The notes beneath the pieces were generated by a model. The model ran no database searches. It was not told the origin of the DNA and saw only the letters and a program-made list of their open reading frames with translations. From Kosakonia sacchari (GTDB lineage Bacteria > Pseudomonadota > Gammaproteobacteria > Enterobacterales > Enterobacteriaceae): a stretch of DNA of 64,000 bases. Position 1 is the stretch's first letter. Every line of letters starts with the position of its first letter. The DNA lies in NCBI GenBank assembly GCA_900109485.1, contig FOAY01000003.1:366816-430815 (forward strand). Direction: 5' to 3'. Positions 32,607-41,377 of the stretch are shown here, piece by piece. The position numbers were made by a program, and so were the translations under genes.

Positions 32607-32774
32607 ATGAAGAGACAAAAACGAGATCGCCTGGAACGGGCACATCAACGTGGTTATCAGGCTGGTATTACCGGACGCCCGAAAGAAATGTGTCCGTACC
32701 AAACCCTGAATCAAAGGTCCGAATGGCTGGGAGGCTGGCGAGAGGCCATGGAAGACAGGGCAGTTATCGCCTGA
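32607..32774 (+). CDS. rmf: Ribosome modulation factor
   Basis: A short 55-codon gene encodes MKRQKRDRLERAHQRGYQAG and ends WREAMEDRAVIA, almost identical to E. coli RMF. RMF binds 30S subunits near the anti-Shine-Dalgarno end and joins 70S ribosomes into 100S dimers in stationary phase. The ATG at 32607 follows GGGAAACGAGG. The gene stands alone between the pqiC terminator and its own. It is easily missed because of its size, and larger frames over it have no merit. Confidence 0.97.
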   Translation: MKRQKRDRLERAHQRGYQAGITGRPKEMCPYQTLNQRSEWLGGWREAMEDRAVIA

Positions 32775-32786
32775 TTCTGTCTCTTT

Positions 32787-32820
32787 AAAAAGAAACCTCC
32801 GCATTGCGGAGGTTTCGCCT
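32787..32820. terminator. Bidirectional terminator between rmf and fabA
   Basis: GAAACCTCCGC and GCGGAGGTTTC form a perfect 11-bp stem with a three-base loop. The left A run gives a T run for fabA on the minus strand; the right side serves rmf less well. Confidence 0.85.
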
Positions 32821-32843
32821 TTATAGCGGATGAGAATTCGCTA

Positions 32844-33362
32844 TCAGAAAGTGGAGGTGTCCTGGAACAGACCCACTTTCAGGTCGGAAGCAGTGTAGAT
32901 CACGCGACCATCGACCAGAACTTCACCATCGGCCAGACCCATGATCAAACGACGATTCACAATGCGTTTGAAGTGGATACGGTAAGTAACGGTTTTTGCT
33001 GTCGGCAGAACCTGACCGGTAAATTTCACTTCACCGACGCCCAGCGCACGGCCTTTACCTTCGCCGCCAAGCCAGCCGAGGTAAAAACCAACCAGCTGCC
33101 ACATAGCATCCAGACCGAGGCAGCCAGGCATAACCGGATCGCCGATGAAATGGCAGCCGAAGAACCACAGGTCCGGATTGATATCCAGCTCAGCTTCGAC
33201 ATAACCTTTATTAAAGTTACCGCCGGTCTCGGTCATTTTGACCACACGGTCCATCATCAACATATTTGGTGCCGGCAATTGTGGGCCTTTTGCACCAAAC
33301 AGTTCGCCGCGACCAGAGGCAAGAAGATCTTCTTTTGTATAGGATTCGCGTTTATCTACCAT
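32844..33362 (-). CDS. fabA: 3-hydroxydecanoyl-ACP dehydratase/isomerase
   Basis: From ATG 33362 the product has 172 residues and is nearly identical to E. coli FabA. It dehydrates 3-hydroxydecanoyl-ACP and isomerises trans-2- to cis-3-decenoyl-ACP, the branch point to unsaturated fatty acids. The catalytic pair is His71 (in [10 protein letters not shown]) and Asp85 (in CLGLDAM). An upstream ATG at 33425 lies in the operator region and is not used. FabR and FadR sites sit upstream. Confidence 0.98.
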   Translation of the reverse strand: MVDKRESYTKEDLLASGRGELFGAKGPQLPAPNMLMMDRVVKMTETGGNFNKGYVEAELDINPDLWFFGCHFIGDPVMPGCLGLDAMWQLVGFYLGWLGGEGKGRALGVGEVKFTGQVLPTAKTVTYRIHFKRIVNRRLIMGLADGEVLVDGRVIYTASDLKVGLFQDTSTF

Positions 33363-33401
33363 GTTCTCAGTAAGCCTTATTTGTAATTTCGGACGCAGGA
33401 T

Positions 33402-33419
33402 AGCTAACACGTGTACGCT
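33402..33419 (-). promoter_or_regulatory. FabR operator of fabA
   Basis: The 18-bp element AGCGTACACGTGTTAGCT (minus strand) is a near-perfect palindrome and agrees with the FabR site of E. coli fabA. FabR lowers fabA expression in response to unsaturated acyl thioesters. Confidence 0.8.
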
Positions 33420-33420
33420 G

Positions 33421-33437
33421 AACAAGTCCGATCAGTT
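33421..33437 (-). promoter_or_regulatory. FadR activator site of fabA
   Basis: AACTGATCGGACTTGTT (minus strand) matches the FadR consensus AGCTGGTCCGACNTGTT at 13 of 16 fixed positions. It is adjacent to the FabR site and overlaps the last codons of lonH. FadR activates fabA when fatty acids are scarce. Confidence 0.8.
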
Positions 33438-35192
33438 TTGGTTAAACCAATTCAACCAGCGCAGCGGCCACGGGAAACGATGGCGTGCATCCTGTTGCGT
33501 CGCCTGTGCGATACGTTCCTGAATGAGTTGCTTGAGGTTGTTTTGTCCTTCAGCTTCCCACGGCAGGCCTGTTAATAAAGGTAGCGCATCACGAACATCA
33601 TCTACGGCCCAGATAAAAAATTGTTGCGCCTGAACCGCATCCAGCAGTTCCTGATGCAACGAGAGATGACGCACATTTGCTGAAGGAATAATCACCCCTT
33701 GCTTACCTGTGAGCTCCCGCTGTTGACAAATGGCGAAAAAGCCTTCGATTTTTTCATTCAACCCGCCAACCGGCTGTGAACGACCGAACTGATCCACGGA
33801 GCCGGTGATCGCCAGACTCTGATTGATGGGCACTTCTGCAAGGGCGCTCATTAAGGCGCACAGCTCCGCCATCGAGGCGCTGTCGCCATCAACCTCGCTG
33901 TAAGATTGCTCAAAGGTGAGCGAGGCAGAGAAGGGAAGCTGCTGTTCCAGCTCCAGTTCCGCCATCAGGAACGCTTGCATGATCATCATGCCTTTCGCGT
34001 GGATATTGCCGCCCAGTTCGGCTTTGCGTTCAATATCGTTAAACTCGCCGTCACCGACATGAACGACGCAACTAATACGTGAAGGCTCACCGAATGCACG
34101 TGGGTGACCAGGAAACTCGATGACTGACAGCGCGTTGATCTGACCAATCTGCTCGCCTTCGGTTTCGATGAGGATTTGTTCCAGCAGAATTTCGTCCTGC
34201 ATCCGTTCAGCGAGAAACCCTTCGCGCCATTCACGTTGAGCAAACATCGAGCGAAGCTCATCGCCATTGAACGTAGCGCCTGTGGCTATCGCCGCGACTT
34301 CCCGCAACTGTCGCGCCAGCCATAATGGGCAGAGCGGCAACGTCTCCTGATCGCCGGTATAGCGTACTGCTTCACGAATTAACGGCTGCCACGCATCGGT
34401 ACCGGGTGAGGGGAGCTGAGCGCTGTGTGCAACCTGCTCGACCCATTGACGCCAGGTTCCAATTGTTTCGGTATCCACAATTTGCAGTGTTTCTTCATAT
34501 TCGCTGTAAATTGCCTGCGCACCCAGATCGGGCTCCATCTCCTGGAAATCAGCCAGCGATTCGCGTTCCCCAACAAGAATCACTTTCAGATCCAGTGGCA
34601 TAGACGGGATACTGACCGGCAGAGGGCGAGATTCGTCGAAGGAGACCCAGTCAAAACGGCGCTGCGTCACCATTGTTTTCAGACGCATCCACAGCAGCGG
34701 TTGCGCAAGCAGCGTGCGCAGGGAAATGATCAGCACCCCGCCGTTTGCCTGATGTACCAGACCCGGCTGCAAAGTAATTTCATGATTGAACTGACGCAAA
34801 CAACCAAACAGTTGCTCCGCTTCGATCCACTCAGCAATCGCTACTGGCTTGCTTCCTGTGAAAGTAGATTGTGCACTGGTTGCCAGGTCAAAACTTACCG
34901 ATGCGCCGTCGATGTGGTATTGCCCCCCGGCAAGCGGGCGGTCCTGAGGAATCATTTCTTCGGTAGCGCAAGCAATAAGTGCCAGGTATTCAGCTTCTTC
35001 TGGCGCTTTTGCCAGTAAAAAGCGTGACGTTGCCTGCGGATAGAGCAGTTGCTCCAGCGCGTACTGTAATCGGGGTTGCGTATCGGCCAGCGAGAAGTCC
35101 GCTTCGGGCGCTGATTCGGACGATTCAAAAACTTCCTGATAGCTTTCAGTATCAGGAACCAGGTCGTTCCATTCAAGTTTTGTAATGGTCAA
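33432..35192 (-). CDS. lonH: Lon-like ATP-independent protease LonH (YcbZ)
   Basis: The 586-residue product matches E. coli YcbZ. The C-terminal Lon protease domain holds the catalytic dyad Ser438 (DGDSASMAE) and Lys481 (GGLNEKIEGFF), 43 residues apart as in Lon. The N-terminal half is a degenerate ATPase-like region without a recognisable Walker A motif, so it is grouped with LonB/LonC-like enzymes. Substrates are not known to me. It ends within the fabA control region and is divergent from matP. Confidence 0.93.
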   Translation of the reverse strand: MTITKLEWNDLVPDTESYQEVFESSESAPEADFSLADTQPRLQYALEQLLYPQATSRFLLAKAPEEAEYLALIACATEEMIPQDRPLAGGQYHIDGASVSFDLATSAQSTFTGSKPVAIAEWIEAEQLFGCLRQFNHEITLQPGLVHQANGGVLIISLRTLLAQPLLWMRLKTMVTQRRFDWVSFDESRPLPVSIPSMPLDLKVILVGERESLADFQEMEPDLGAQAIYSEYEETLQIVDTETIGTWRQWVEQVAHSAQLPSPGTDAWQPLIREAVRYTGDQETLPLCPLWLARQLREVAAIATGATFNGDELRSMFAQREWREGFLAERMQDEILLEQILIETEGEQIGQINALSVIEFPGHPRAFGEPSRISCVVHVGDGEFNDIERKAELGGNIHAKGMMIMQAFLMAELELEQQLPFSASLTFEQSYSEVDGDSASMAELCALMSALAEVPINQSLAITGSVDQFGRSQPVGGLNEKIEGFFAICQQRELTGKQGVIIPSANVRHLSLHQELLDAVQAQQFFIWAVDDVRDALPLLTGLPWEAEGQNNLKQLIQERIAQATQQDARHRFPWPLRWLNWFNQN

Positions 35193-35374
35193 AGTCGTTT
35201 TTTTGGTCTGATGTAAAAGGCGAGATTATACCGTAAACCCTTCTTTAACACACCGGGATTACGCGCTTTCGCGATGCGAAGCTGGACGATAGCTCACAGC
35301 GGACGATTTCTTTTAAGCAGAGTGACAAAAAACTGATATTCTGAACTGAGTTACACGGTAACGTTGAGAGAGCA

Positions 35375-35827
35375 ATGAAATATCAACAACTGGAAAACCT
35401 CGAAAGCGGCTGGAAATGGAAGTATCTGGTTAAAAAGCACCGTGAAGGGGAACTGATCACGCGTTATATAGAAGCCAGTGCTGCGAAGGAAGCCGTCGAT
35501 GTATTGTTGACCCTCGAAAATGAGCCGGTACAGGTGAATGAATGGATTGGTCTTCATATCAATCCGGCACTGGTTAACCGAATGAAACAGACTATTCGCG
35601 CCAGGCGTAAACGCCATTTTAACGCGGAGCACCAGCACACGCGTAAAAAGTCAATCGACCTGGAGTTTGTCGTCTGGCAACGACTTGCGGGGCTGGCGCA
35701 GCGACGGGGAAAAACACTGTCTGAAACGATTGTGCAACTGATTGAGGATGCGGAACATAAAGAGAAGTACGCTTCGCAGATGTCCACACTGAAACATGAT
35801 TTGCAGGCGCTGTTAGGTAAAGAGTGA
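35375..35827 (+). CDS. matP: Ter macrodomain organiser MatP
   Basis: The 150-residue product is almost identical to E. coli MatP, beginning [20 protein letters not shown]. An N-terminal four-helix part is followed by a ribbon-helix-helix DNA-binding domain ([22 protein letters not shown] split over the basic helix) and a C-terminal coiled coil for tetramers and ZapB contact. MatP binds matS sites (GTGACRNYGTCAC), compacts the terminus region and keeps MukBEF away from it. I found no convincing matS site in the window. Confidence 0.97.
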   Translation: MKYQQLENLESGWKWKYLVKKHREGELITRYIEASAAKEAVDVLLTLENEPVQVNEWIGLHINPALVNRMKQTIRARRKRHFNAEHQHTRKKSIDLEFVVWQRLAGLAQRRGKTLSETIVQLIEDAEHKEKYASQMSTLKHDLQALLGKE

Positions 35828-35860
35828 GTTTTCTCTAAGACGTGACAGGATTTCAGGCAA

Positions 35861-35891
35861 TAAAAAACCCCGCGCTCTGGCGGGGTTTTTG
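35861..35891. terminator. Bidirectional terminator between matP and ompA
   Basis: AAAACCCCGC and GCGGGGTTTT form a stem around GCTCTG, with A and T runs on the two sides. It ends both matP and ompA transcripts. Confidence 0.9.
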
Positions 35892-35904
35892 CTAAGACGT
35901 AAAC

Positions 35905-36954
35905 TTAAGCCTGCGGCTGAGTTACAACGTCTTTGCTGCCTTTCACTTCGATCTCTACACGACGATCCGGTGCCAGGCAATCGATCAGCGCTGCGCGTGG
36001 TTTCACGTTGTCGCAGGTGCTGCCGGTAACCGGGTTGGATTTGCCCATACCACGTGCGGAGATTTTGTTCGCCGGGATACCTTTAGAGATCAGGTAATCA
36101 ACAACGGACTGAGCACGTTTCTCGGACAGACCCTGGTTGTAAGCGTCAGAACCGATACGGTCGGTGAAGCCCAGAACCACTACTGAACCGTCTTTCGGAT
36201 CCAGGTTGCTCAGCTGACCATACAGCTGATCCAGCGCCTGCTGACCTTCCGGTTTCAGAGTTGCTTTGTTGAAGTTGAACAGAACGTCAGACTTCAGGGT
36301 GAAGTGTTTGGTCTGCACTTCCGGAGCCGGAGCCGGGGCCGGAGCTGCAACTACTGGAGCTGCATCTTCCTGCTGGCCGAAACGGTAGGAAACACCTACG
36401 CTCAGCATACCGTTATCCGGGCGAGCACCAACGGTGCTTGCGTCACCGATGTTGTTAACCCACTGGTATTCCAGACGGGTAGCAATATCACGAGTCAGTG
36501 CATACTCAACACCACCAGCGAAGACCGGAGAAACACCGGTATCGTGATCTTTGAAGCCCTGGTTGCTCTGACCATCAGCACGCCATACCATACCACCGAG
36601 ACGGGTATAGATATCCAGATCGTCAGTGATCGGGTAACCCAGTTTAGCAGTCAGTTGAACGCCCTGAGCTTTGAACGCGCCGTTAACGGTGTCGCCTTTG
36701 TACGGCATACGGCCCAGCCAGTCATAACCCAGTTCGAAACCAACGTACGGGTTAACCTGGTAGCCACCGAACGCACCAGCACCCAGTTGGCTTTCGTGGG
36801 TCGGGCCATCGTTCTGCCATACCGCACCTGTGTCATGATACTGGGACCAACCCAGTTTGCCACCTGCATACCAGGTGTTATCTTTCGGAGCGGCCTGCGC
36901 TACGGTAGCGAAACCAGCCAGTGCCACTGCAATCGCGATAGCTGTCTTTTTCAT
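35905..36954 (-). CDS. ompA: Outer membrane protein A
   Basis: The 349-residue product has a signal peptide (residues 1-21, ending VAQA), an eight-strand transmembrane barrel (about 22-192), and a Pro-Ala linker (about 198-212). A C-terminal OmpA-like domain (about 225-349) binds diaminopimelate of peptidoglycan; the [18 protein letters not shown] stretch holds the Asp and Arg of that site. One disulfide pair is likely between the cysteines in STCDNV and LIDCLAP. External loop 1 differs from E. coli ([12 protein letters not shown]). The long leader and promoter match those of E. coli, and the region near the start is the known target of the MicA small RNA. Confidence 0.98.
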   Translation of the reverse strand: MKKTAIAIAVALAGFATVAQAAPKDNTWYAGGKLGWSQYHDTGAVWQNDGPTHESQLGAGAFGGYQVNPYVGFELGYDWLGRMPYKGDTVNGAFKAQGVQLTAKLGYPITDDLDIYTRLGGMVWRADGQSNQGFKDHDTGVSPVFAGGVEYALTRDIATRLEYQWVNNIGDASTVGARPDNGMLSVGVSYRFGQQEDAAPVVAAPAPAPAPEVQTKHFTLKSDVLFNFNKATLKPEGQQALDQLYGQLSNLDPKDGSVVVLGFTDRIGSDAYNQGLSEKRAQSVVDYLISKGIPANKISARGMGKSNPVTGSTCDNVKPRAALIDCLAPDRRVEIEVKGSKDVVTQPQA

Positions 36955-37097
36955 TTTTGCGCCTCGTTATCATCCAAAAATCGCCATGGTTATCTCTCAG
37001 AGATGCCACGGTTAAATCCTTCACCGGGGGCGTTGCTCACTAACTATTCAGCAGATATCTTTACCGATATCTTTGGCTTATGCCGAGCACCCCTAGC
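36955..37097 (-). promoter_or_regulatory. ompA mRNA leader
   Basis: The predicted transcript starts near plus 37097, giving a leader of about 143 bases. It has the 5' GGGGTGCTCGGCATAAGCC hairpin region and the pyrimidine-poor segment near the start codon. In E. coli this leader binds Hfq and MicA and makes the mRNA long-lived; that is carried over by homology. Confidence 0.65.
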
Positions 37098-37104
37098 GAT
37101 GTAA

Positions 37105-37147
37105 AGTCTACAACGTAGTTGGAAACTTACAAGTGTGAACTCCGTCA
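37105..37147 (-). promoter_or_regulatory. ompA promoter and putative CRP site
   Basis: On the minus strand -35 TTGTAA (plus 37127-37132) and -10 TAGACT (37105-37110) are 16 bases apart and match the E. coli ompA promoter. Just upstream, plus 37134-37147 contains TGTGA-N6-TCA, one full and one partial CRP half-site; cAMP-CRP activates ompA in E. coli. Confidence 0.7.
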
Positions 37148-37320
37148 GGCATATGAAAAAAAAGGCTTTGTATACACAATATTTAACAATTCCGCTGCTA
37201 TTTTGTCCGATGCTATTAGGCTGAAAAGCGCGCCACACAGGCTTTGTCGCTGTATTTTGCGGATAAAATGCAAAAGCAAGCTTCAGGCAAAAATAATCCC
37301 AGGAATACTCTTAAATTTAC

Positions 37321-37830
37321 TCAATGATACAAATTTGAGTGAATTTTTATCCCGGAATGCTGTCTCGCAGCCAGAGGATCATGACGTACTGGACGCATAA
37401 CGAAGCCGATCGCGTTGCCTTCTTCTGCCGCCATCACCAGTCGGCGGTGCTCATCTTCGGTTAATTCTTCCGCATGCCAGCCAATTACGACGCTATAGTT
37501 CCCGGTGCGTAATGCGCGGATCATTGATTCCAGCGTCAGGCAAGGTGAAAGCTGGTTAACCTGCATCACCTTGGTGAGTGGCAGACCAACGGATTGCACC
37601 CATTCACGGCTCAGTTTCTGTTGTGGCGTGAGCCATAACTGCCAGCGGGACTGCTGGCCGAGTTGCTGCAACAAGGGCAATAAAAGAAGCTGCGTCATTC
37701 CTGGCTGATCTTCGCGATAAACCACTTCGCTAATAAGCCCGGACGCAATACGGGAGGGTTCAGCATGATTTAACGTAGTGAGTGCGGAATCGAATGTCGT
37801 TGAACGCTTAGCATAGCCTGAAGTGTACAT
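37321..37830 (-). CDS. sulA: SOS cell division inhibitor SulA
   Basis: From ATG 37830 the product has 169 residues, the E. coli SulA length. The conserved core ([14 protein letters not shown] to [13 protein letters not shown]) blocks FtsZ assembly after DNA damage. The C-terminus KIHSNLYH keeps the Tyr-His end recognised by Lon protease, so rapid turnover is expected. The N-terminal 25 residues vary from E. coli. A LexA box overlaps the promoter. It lies next to ompA as in other enterobacteria. Confidence 0.97.
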   Translation of the reverse strand: MYTSGYAKRSTTFDSALTTLNHAEPSRIASGLISEVVYREDQPGMTQLLLLPLLQQLGQQSRWQLWLTPQQKLSREWVQSVGLPLTKVMQVNQLSPCLTLESMIRALRTGNYSVVIGWHAEELTEDEHRRLVMAAEEGNAIGFVMRPVRHDPLAARQHSGIKIHSNLYH

Positions 37831-37851
37831 AATCAATCCAGCCCTGTGAGT

Positions 37852-37871
37852 TACTGTATAAACATACAGTA
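37852..37871 (-). promoter_or_regulatory. LexA box of sulA
   Basis: TACTGTATAAACATACAGTA is a near-perfect SOS box (CTGT-N8-ACAG core), 21 bases upstream of the sulA start. Strong LexA repression and late SOS induction are expected. Confidence 0.95.
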
Positions 37872-38047
37872 ACCCCTGAATGTTCAAAGATCAACCTCAA
37901 TTTCTGAAACTATCTCGCATTTTTGTTTTGTCTTTACCGCACAACGCAAAATTCGCTTGCTGTCCCGCCCACAGTTGCCTATGTTCCTGCCTAACGAAAC
38001 AGCTAACATCGTAGTGGCTTTACTGTGTGATTTATAAGGAAAAAATC

Positions 38048-38668
38048 ATGGAAGACCTTTCTTATCAGTGTATACATCAATCATGTGAATATCTCACATC
38101 CCTTGGCGAAATTCGTCACCGTGCCCATTTTGGCGGTTATAGCTTGTCGGTGGAGGACACGGTTTTTGCGATGGTGGCCGAAGGAGAGCTTTACCTGCGG
38201 GCCTGTGAACAAAGCGCTCAATATGCAATAACGCACCATGCGCCACTTTTAATATTCAACAAACGTGGACGGGAGGTTTCGTTAAATTACTATTTTGTGG
38301 ATCAGGCTTTATGGAACGATCGCCCTATGCTGCTGGAACTTTCGGCATATTCTCTCGATGCTGCCCGGCGTGAAAAAGTGCAGCGCAGCGCCCGAAAACG
38401 TCTGCGCGATCTCCCTAATCTGACGTTTCAGCTCGAAATGCAGCTTCGTGATGCCGGGATTATGGATGTACAGACGCTGCGTCTTCTTGGCGCAAAGGCC
38501 AGTTGGCTCAGGCTGCGGAAAGCGAATCGCCATCTGGGTGTGAAAATTCTTCTGGCGCTGGAAGGCGCTATCGCTGGATTGCACGAAGCAGCGCTCCCGG
38601 CGCAGACGCGCCAGGAACTGATGGAGTGGTTCGCTATTGTGATGAAGAAAACGGCCAATCCTCACTGA
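38048..38668 (+). CDS. sxy: Competence regulator Sxy/TfoX
   Basis: The 206-residue product (from ATG 38048) has an N-terminal TfoX domain (YLTSLGEIRHRAHFGGYSLS) and a C-terminal TfoX domain that ends in helical segments (LRDLPNLTFQLEMQLRDAGI; LLGAKASWLRLR). Sxy redirects CRP to CRP-S sites of competence genes. Identity with E. coli Sxy is clearly lower than for the neighbours, as usual for this gene. An upstream ATG at 38027 adds seven residues, but it has no better ribosome site. The gene is divergent from sulA, and its end overlaps the convergent yccS by seven bases. Confidence 0.92.
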   Translation: MEDLSYQCIHQSCEYLTSLGEIRHRAHFGGYSLSVEDTVFAMVAEGELYLRACEQSAQYAITHHAPLLIFNKRGREVSLNYYFVDQALWNDRPMLLELSAYSLDAARREKVQRSARKRLRDLPNLTFQLEMQLRDAGIMDVQTLRLLGAKASWLRLRKANRHLGVKILLALEGAIAGLHEAALPAQTRQELMEWFAIVMKKTANPH

Positions 38669-40791
38669 ACCAGTTGGCTTTTCAGACGGCAAACTTCCGG
38701 CAATAAGGCGATAAGCAGGCCTATCTGTTGAAGGACCAGCGGCTCTTTGCTATCCGGGCGCGGATCTAAATGTTTAATGCGCTGCGACAGGGAACTTAGC
38801 GTTTCCTGTACGCGCGCATGATCAGAAGGAAGGTGATGCAGGGCGTCGTCTACATAACAGACGGCGTCATCAAGCAGACGCAAAATGTCGGGATGGGCGA
38901 GCTGCTCGCGATGCGCGCCAAGTGCAGAAATATAGCTGGTAAAGGTGTGGTTCAGGCACAGTAAACGGAATGCCACATCGCGGAGCTCAGGCGATGCGCC
39001 GGGTTCTGAAGACATATTGGATACGACCGACGCCAGCTCAGCATCACGGTTATAGGCATTGCGCCGGGCAATACGGTACGCCAGTCGGTTGTCGCGTCCC
39101 TGATGGTACTGTTCCAGAATCGCGTCGAGGTAACGGCAGTTGGCATCGAGAGCCTGCTCTGTCACGCGTGGCAGGTGGCGAAAACGCCAGTCGGGCCAGA
39201 TAAAGCTTACCGCCGCCCAGGCAATCACACAGCCTATCAGCGTGTCGATGATACGGGGAATTGCTACTTCAAAGCCCTCACCGAGCAGATTAAAGCAGAG
39301 CAGCACCAGCAGGGTGATAAACATCGTAGCATGCGCGTATTGCACGGTGCGAAAAGCAAAAAACAGTACGCCGGTAATCACGATCAGCACCAGTTGTCCT
39401 TCATGGGAAGGAACGAAATAGAGCACCGGCAAACCTATCGCCACACCTACCAGCGTGCCGATGACGCGCAGGGTCAGGCGATGGCGGGTGGCGTTATAGT
39501 TGGGCTGGCAGACGAAAAGACTGGTCAGCAGGATCCAGTAACCATGCTGTAAGCCGGTTACCTGAATAAATGCGTAACCAACACACAGTACCAGCGACAT
39601 ACGTACAGCGTGACGGAAAAGCGCAGATTCCGGCGTCAGATTATTGCGCAGCCGTAACCAGATATCGCTAAAGCTATTCAGGCTGTCATCGGCTAACTGG
39701 TTTTCTGTCTCATTCAGAAGCTGGGACTGCGGTTGTTCCGTTTCGATCGTAGCTAATTGTGCGTCAATCGCTCGCAGGTTATCGAGCAGAAAACCCAGGG
39801 CTTTCAGATGATCGGCTGACGTCACACCGCTGGCGCGGATGCGATCTAACGCGGCATCAAGATGCGTAAACGCACGCTCGAAGCGGGAATCATGTTGATA
39901 GGGCGTTCGCAGCAGAATGGCGTGTGAAAGCCTGTCACAGGCCTGCGATTGCATTGATAACAGACGCTGAAAGCGGAACATCACATCGCTGTAACGGAAA
40001 TGTTCGCGCAGCGTCTGGTATTGAATGTGCGATGAGCTGGCGCGTTCATGGATATCCTGCGCGGCAAAATAGTAATGCAGGGACTGGCGCGTGCTTCGTT
40101 GTCCACGATCGCCACGCAGCCGCGTCAGTAATGTTGCTTTGGTCTGGTTGAGCGTAGCGACGAGCTGACCGTTTGCCAACGCCAGATCGTAAAGCGGCGC
40201 CTGACTTTCATCTTCAATATCCGGATCAAACAGGCGTGATTTCAGTTCAAGGTAGTGCGCCAGTTGTCCGTAACTGCGTGAAAGGTTGTCCTGCAAAGCG
40301 CGAACGGGGAAAACCAGGTGCCCGACCAGCGTCAGGAAGTTAAACCAGACTGCGCCTGCCAGCAACAGCAGCGGTTGCTGATACCACTGGTCGAAAAGCG
40401 AAATCCCCAGCATGGTGTAAACAGCAATCAGCAAGGCACCAAAGGCAATGGTGGCGTAGCGCTGCCCAAGCCCGCCCAACAAGATAAAACCGCAGGTGGA
40501 GCTGACAAGCCCGATAGCAAACAGCCACGGCCACGGGAACAGCAATTCGACGGAGGCGGAAGCAATAAAAAAGGAGATCAACGTGATGATCAGGTTCTTC
40601 AGCCTCCCGCTCAGGCGATCGTCCAGATCGGCCAGCGCGGCAGCCACGACGCCCAGCGTTAAGGGGATGGTCAGTTTGACCTCGCCAAGCAGCCAGGGGA
40701 GCGCTGCTGTACCGCAGAGGGCGATAAAAATTCTGACGTTATACAGCCAGGCGCTATTCCATGTGTAACGACGAAGCAGAGGGCTTAACAT
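38662..40791 (-). CDS. yccS: FUSC-family inner membrane protein YccS
   Basis: The 709-residue product has two blocks of hydrophobic helices, about residues 15-160 and 390-520. Each is followed by a cytoplasmic helical region, as in the FUSC/YccS family related to aromatic acid efflux components and aluminium-activated transporters. No substrate is established. It shares seven bases with the end of sxy and is probably cotranscribed with yccF, which lies 17 bases upstream. Confidence 0.93.
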   Translation of the reverse strand: MLSPLLRRYTWNSAWLYNVRIFIALCGTAALPWLLGEVKLTIPLTLGVVAAALADLDDRLSGRLKNLIITLISFFIASASVELLFPWPWLFAIGLVSSTCGFILLGGLGQRYATIAFGALLIAVYTMLGISLFDQWYQQPLLLLAGAVWFNFLTLVGHLVFPVRALQDNLSRSYGQLAHYLELKSRLFDPDIEDESQAPLYDLALANGQLVATLNQTKATLLTRLRGDRGQRSTRQSLHYYFAAQDIHERASSSHIQYQTLREHFRYSDVMFRFQRLLSMQSQACDRLSHAILLRTPYQHDSRFERAFTHLDAALDRIRASGVTSADHLKALGFLLDNLRAIDAQLATIETEQPQSQLLNETENQLADDSLNSFSDIWLRLRNNLTPESALFRHAVRMSLVLCVGYAFIQVTGLQHGYWILLTSLFVCQPNYNATRHRLTLRVIGTLVGVAIGLPVLYFVPSHEGQLVLIVITGVLFFAFRTVQYAHATMFITLLVLLCFNLLGEGFEVAIPRIIDTLIGCVIAWAAVSFIWPDWRFRHLPRVTEQALDANCRYLDAILEQYHQGRDNRLAYRIARRNAYNRDAELASVVSNMSSEPGASPELRDVAFRLLCLNHTFTSYISALGAHREQLAHPDILRLLDDAVCYVDDALHHLPSDHARVQETLSSLSQRIKHLDPRPDSKEPLVLQQIGLLIALLPEVCRLKSQLVQ

Positions 40792-40808
40792 AGCGGCATT
40801 CGGTCCGG

Positions 40809-41255
40809 TTACTGAAAACGACGACGGGCGTTAGCTTCGCGGGCTGCGCGGGCGGTTTCGACGGAAACCACACGACGACCCACCGGCCAGAGCGCAATCG
40901 CCGCAATTTTAAAATTCGCCACGCCTACCGGGATGCCGATAATGGTGATGCACTGCGCGATACCGGCGGCAATATGCATAACGCATAACCACCAGCCAAA
41001 CAGCACAAACCAGATGATATTCAGAGCCGTTCCCCCCGCGTTCAACAGGCTATTCTGGCGCTCGGGTTCCAGTTCATCTATATGGATCGCTTCATTTCCC
41101 CACGGAATAAGCGAGAGCTTCGTGATTTCCCAGCAGGAACGCGTCAGCGGCAGCGTTACAATCAGCACGATACTGGCCACGGTTGCCAACAACCAGCCCA
41201 GTGTGGTGGCGAAACCACCAAGAACAAAGTTCAGAATATTCAGAACAGTACGCAT
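40809..41255 (-). CDS. yccF: DUF307 inner membrane protein YccF
   Basis: The 148-residue product has about four membrane segments (NFVLGGFATTLGWLLATVAS, then IIWFVLFGWWLCVMHIAAG and others) and two YccF domains in tandem. The function is unknown. It precedes yccS on the same strand and is divergent from helD. Confidence 0.93.
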   Translation of the reverse strand: MRTVLNILNFVLGGFATTLGWLLATVASIVLIVTLPLTRSCWEITKLSLIPWGNEAIHIDELEPERQNSLLNAGGTALNIIWFVLFGWWLCVMHIAAGIAQCITIIGIPVGVANFKIAAIALWPVGRRVVSVETARAAREANARRRFQ

Positions 41256-41377
41256 AAAACCTCAGAACAACCCTATGAGTGGTGTATCCCGGCAATTGTA
41301 ACGACTTTTTGGACTGGAGCGCCAATTCTCTGGCAGGTAAACTGACTTTTATTGTCACAGGCTGAGAACGATAAGTC

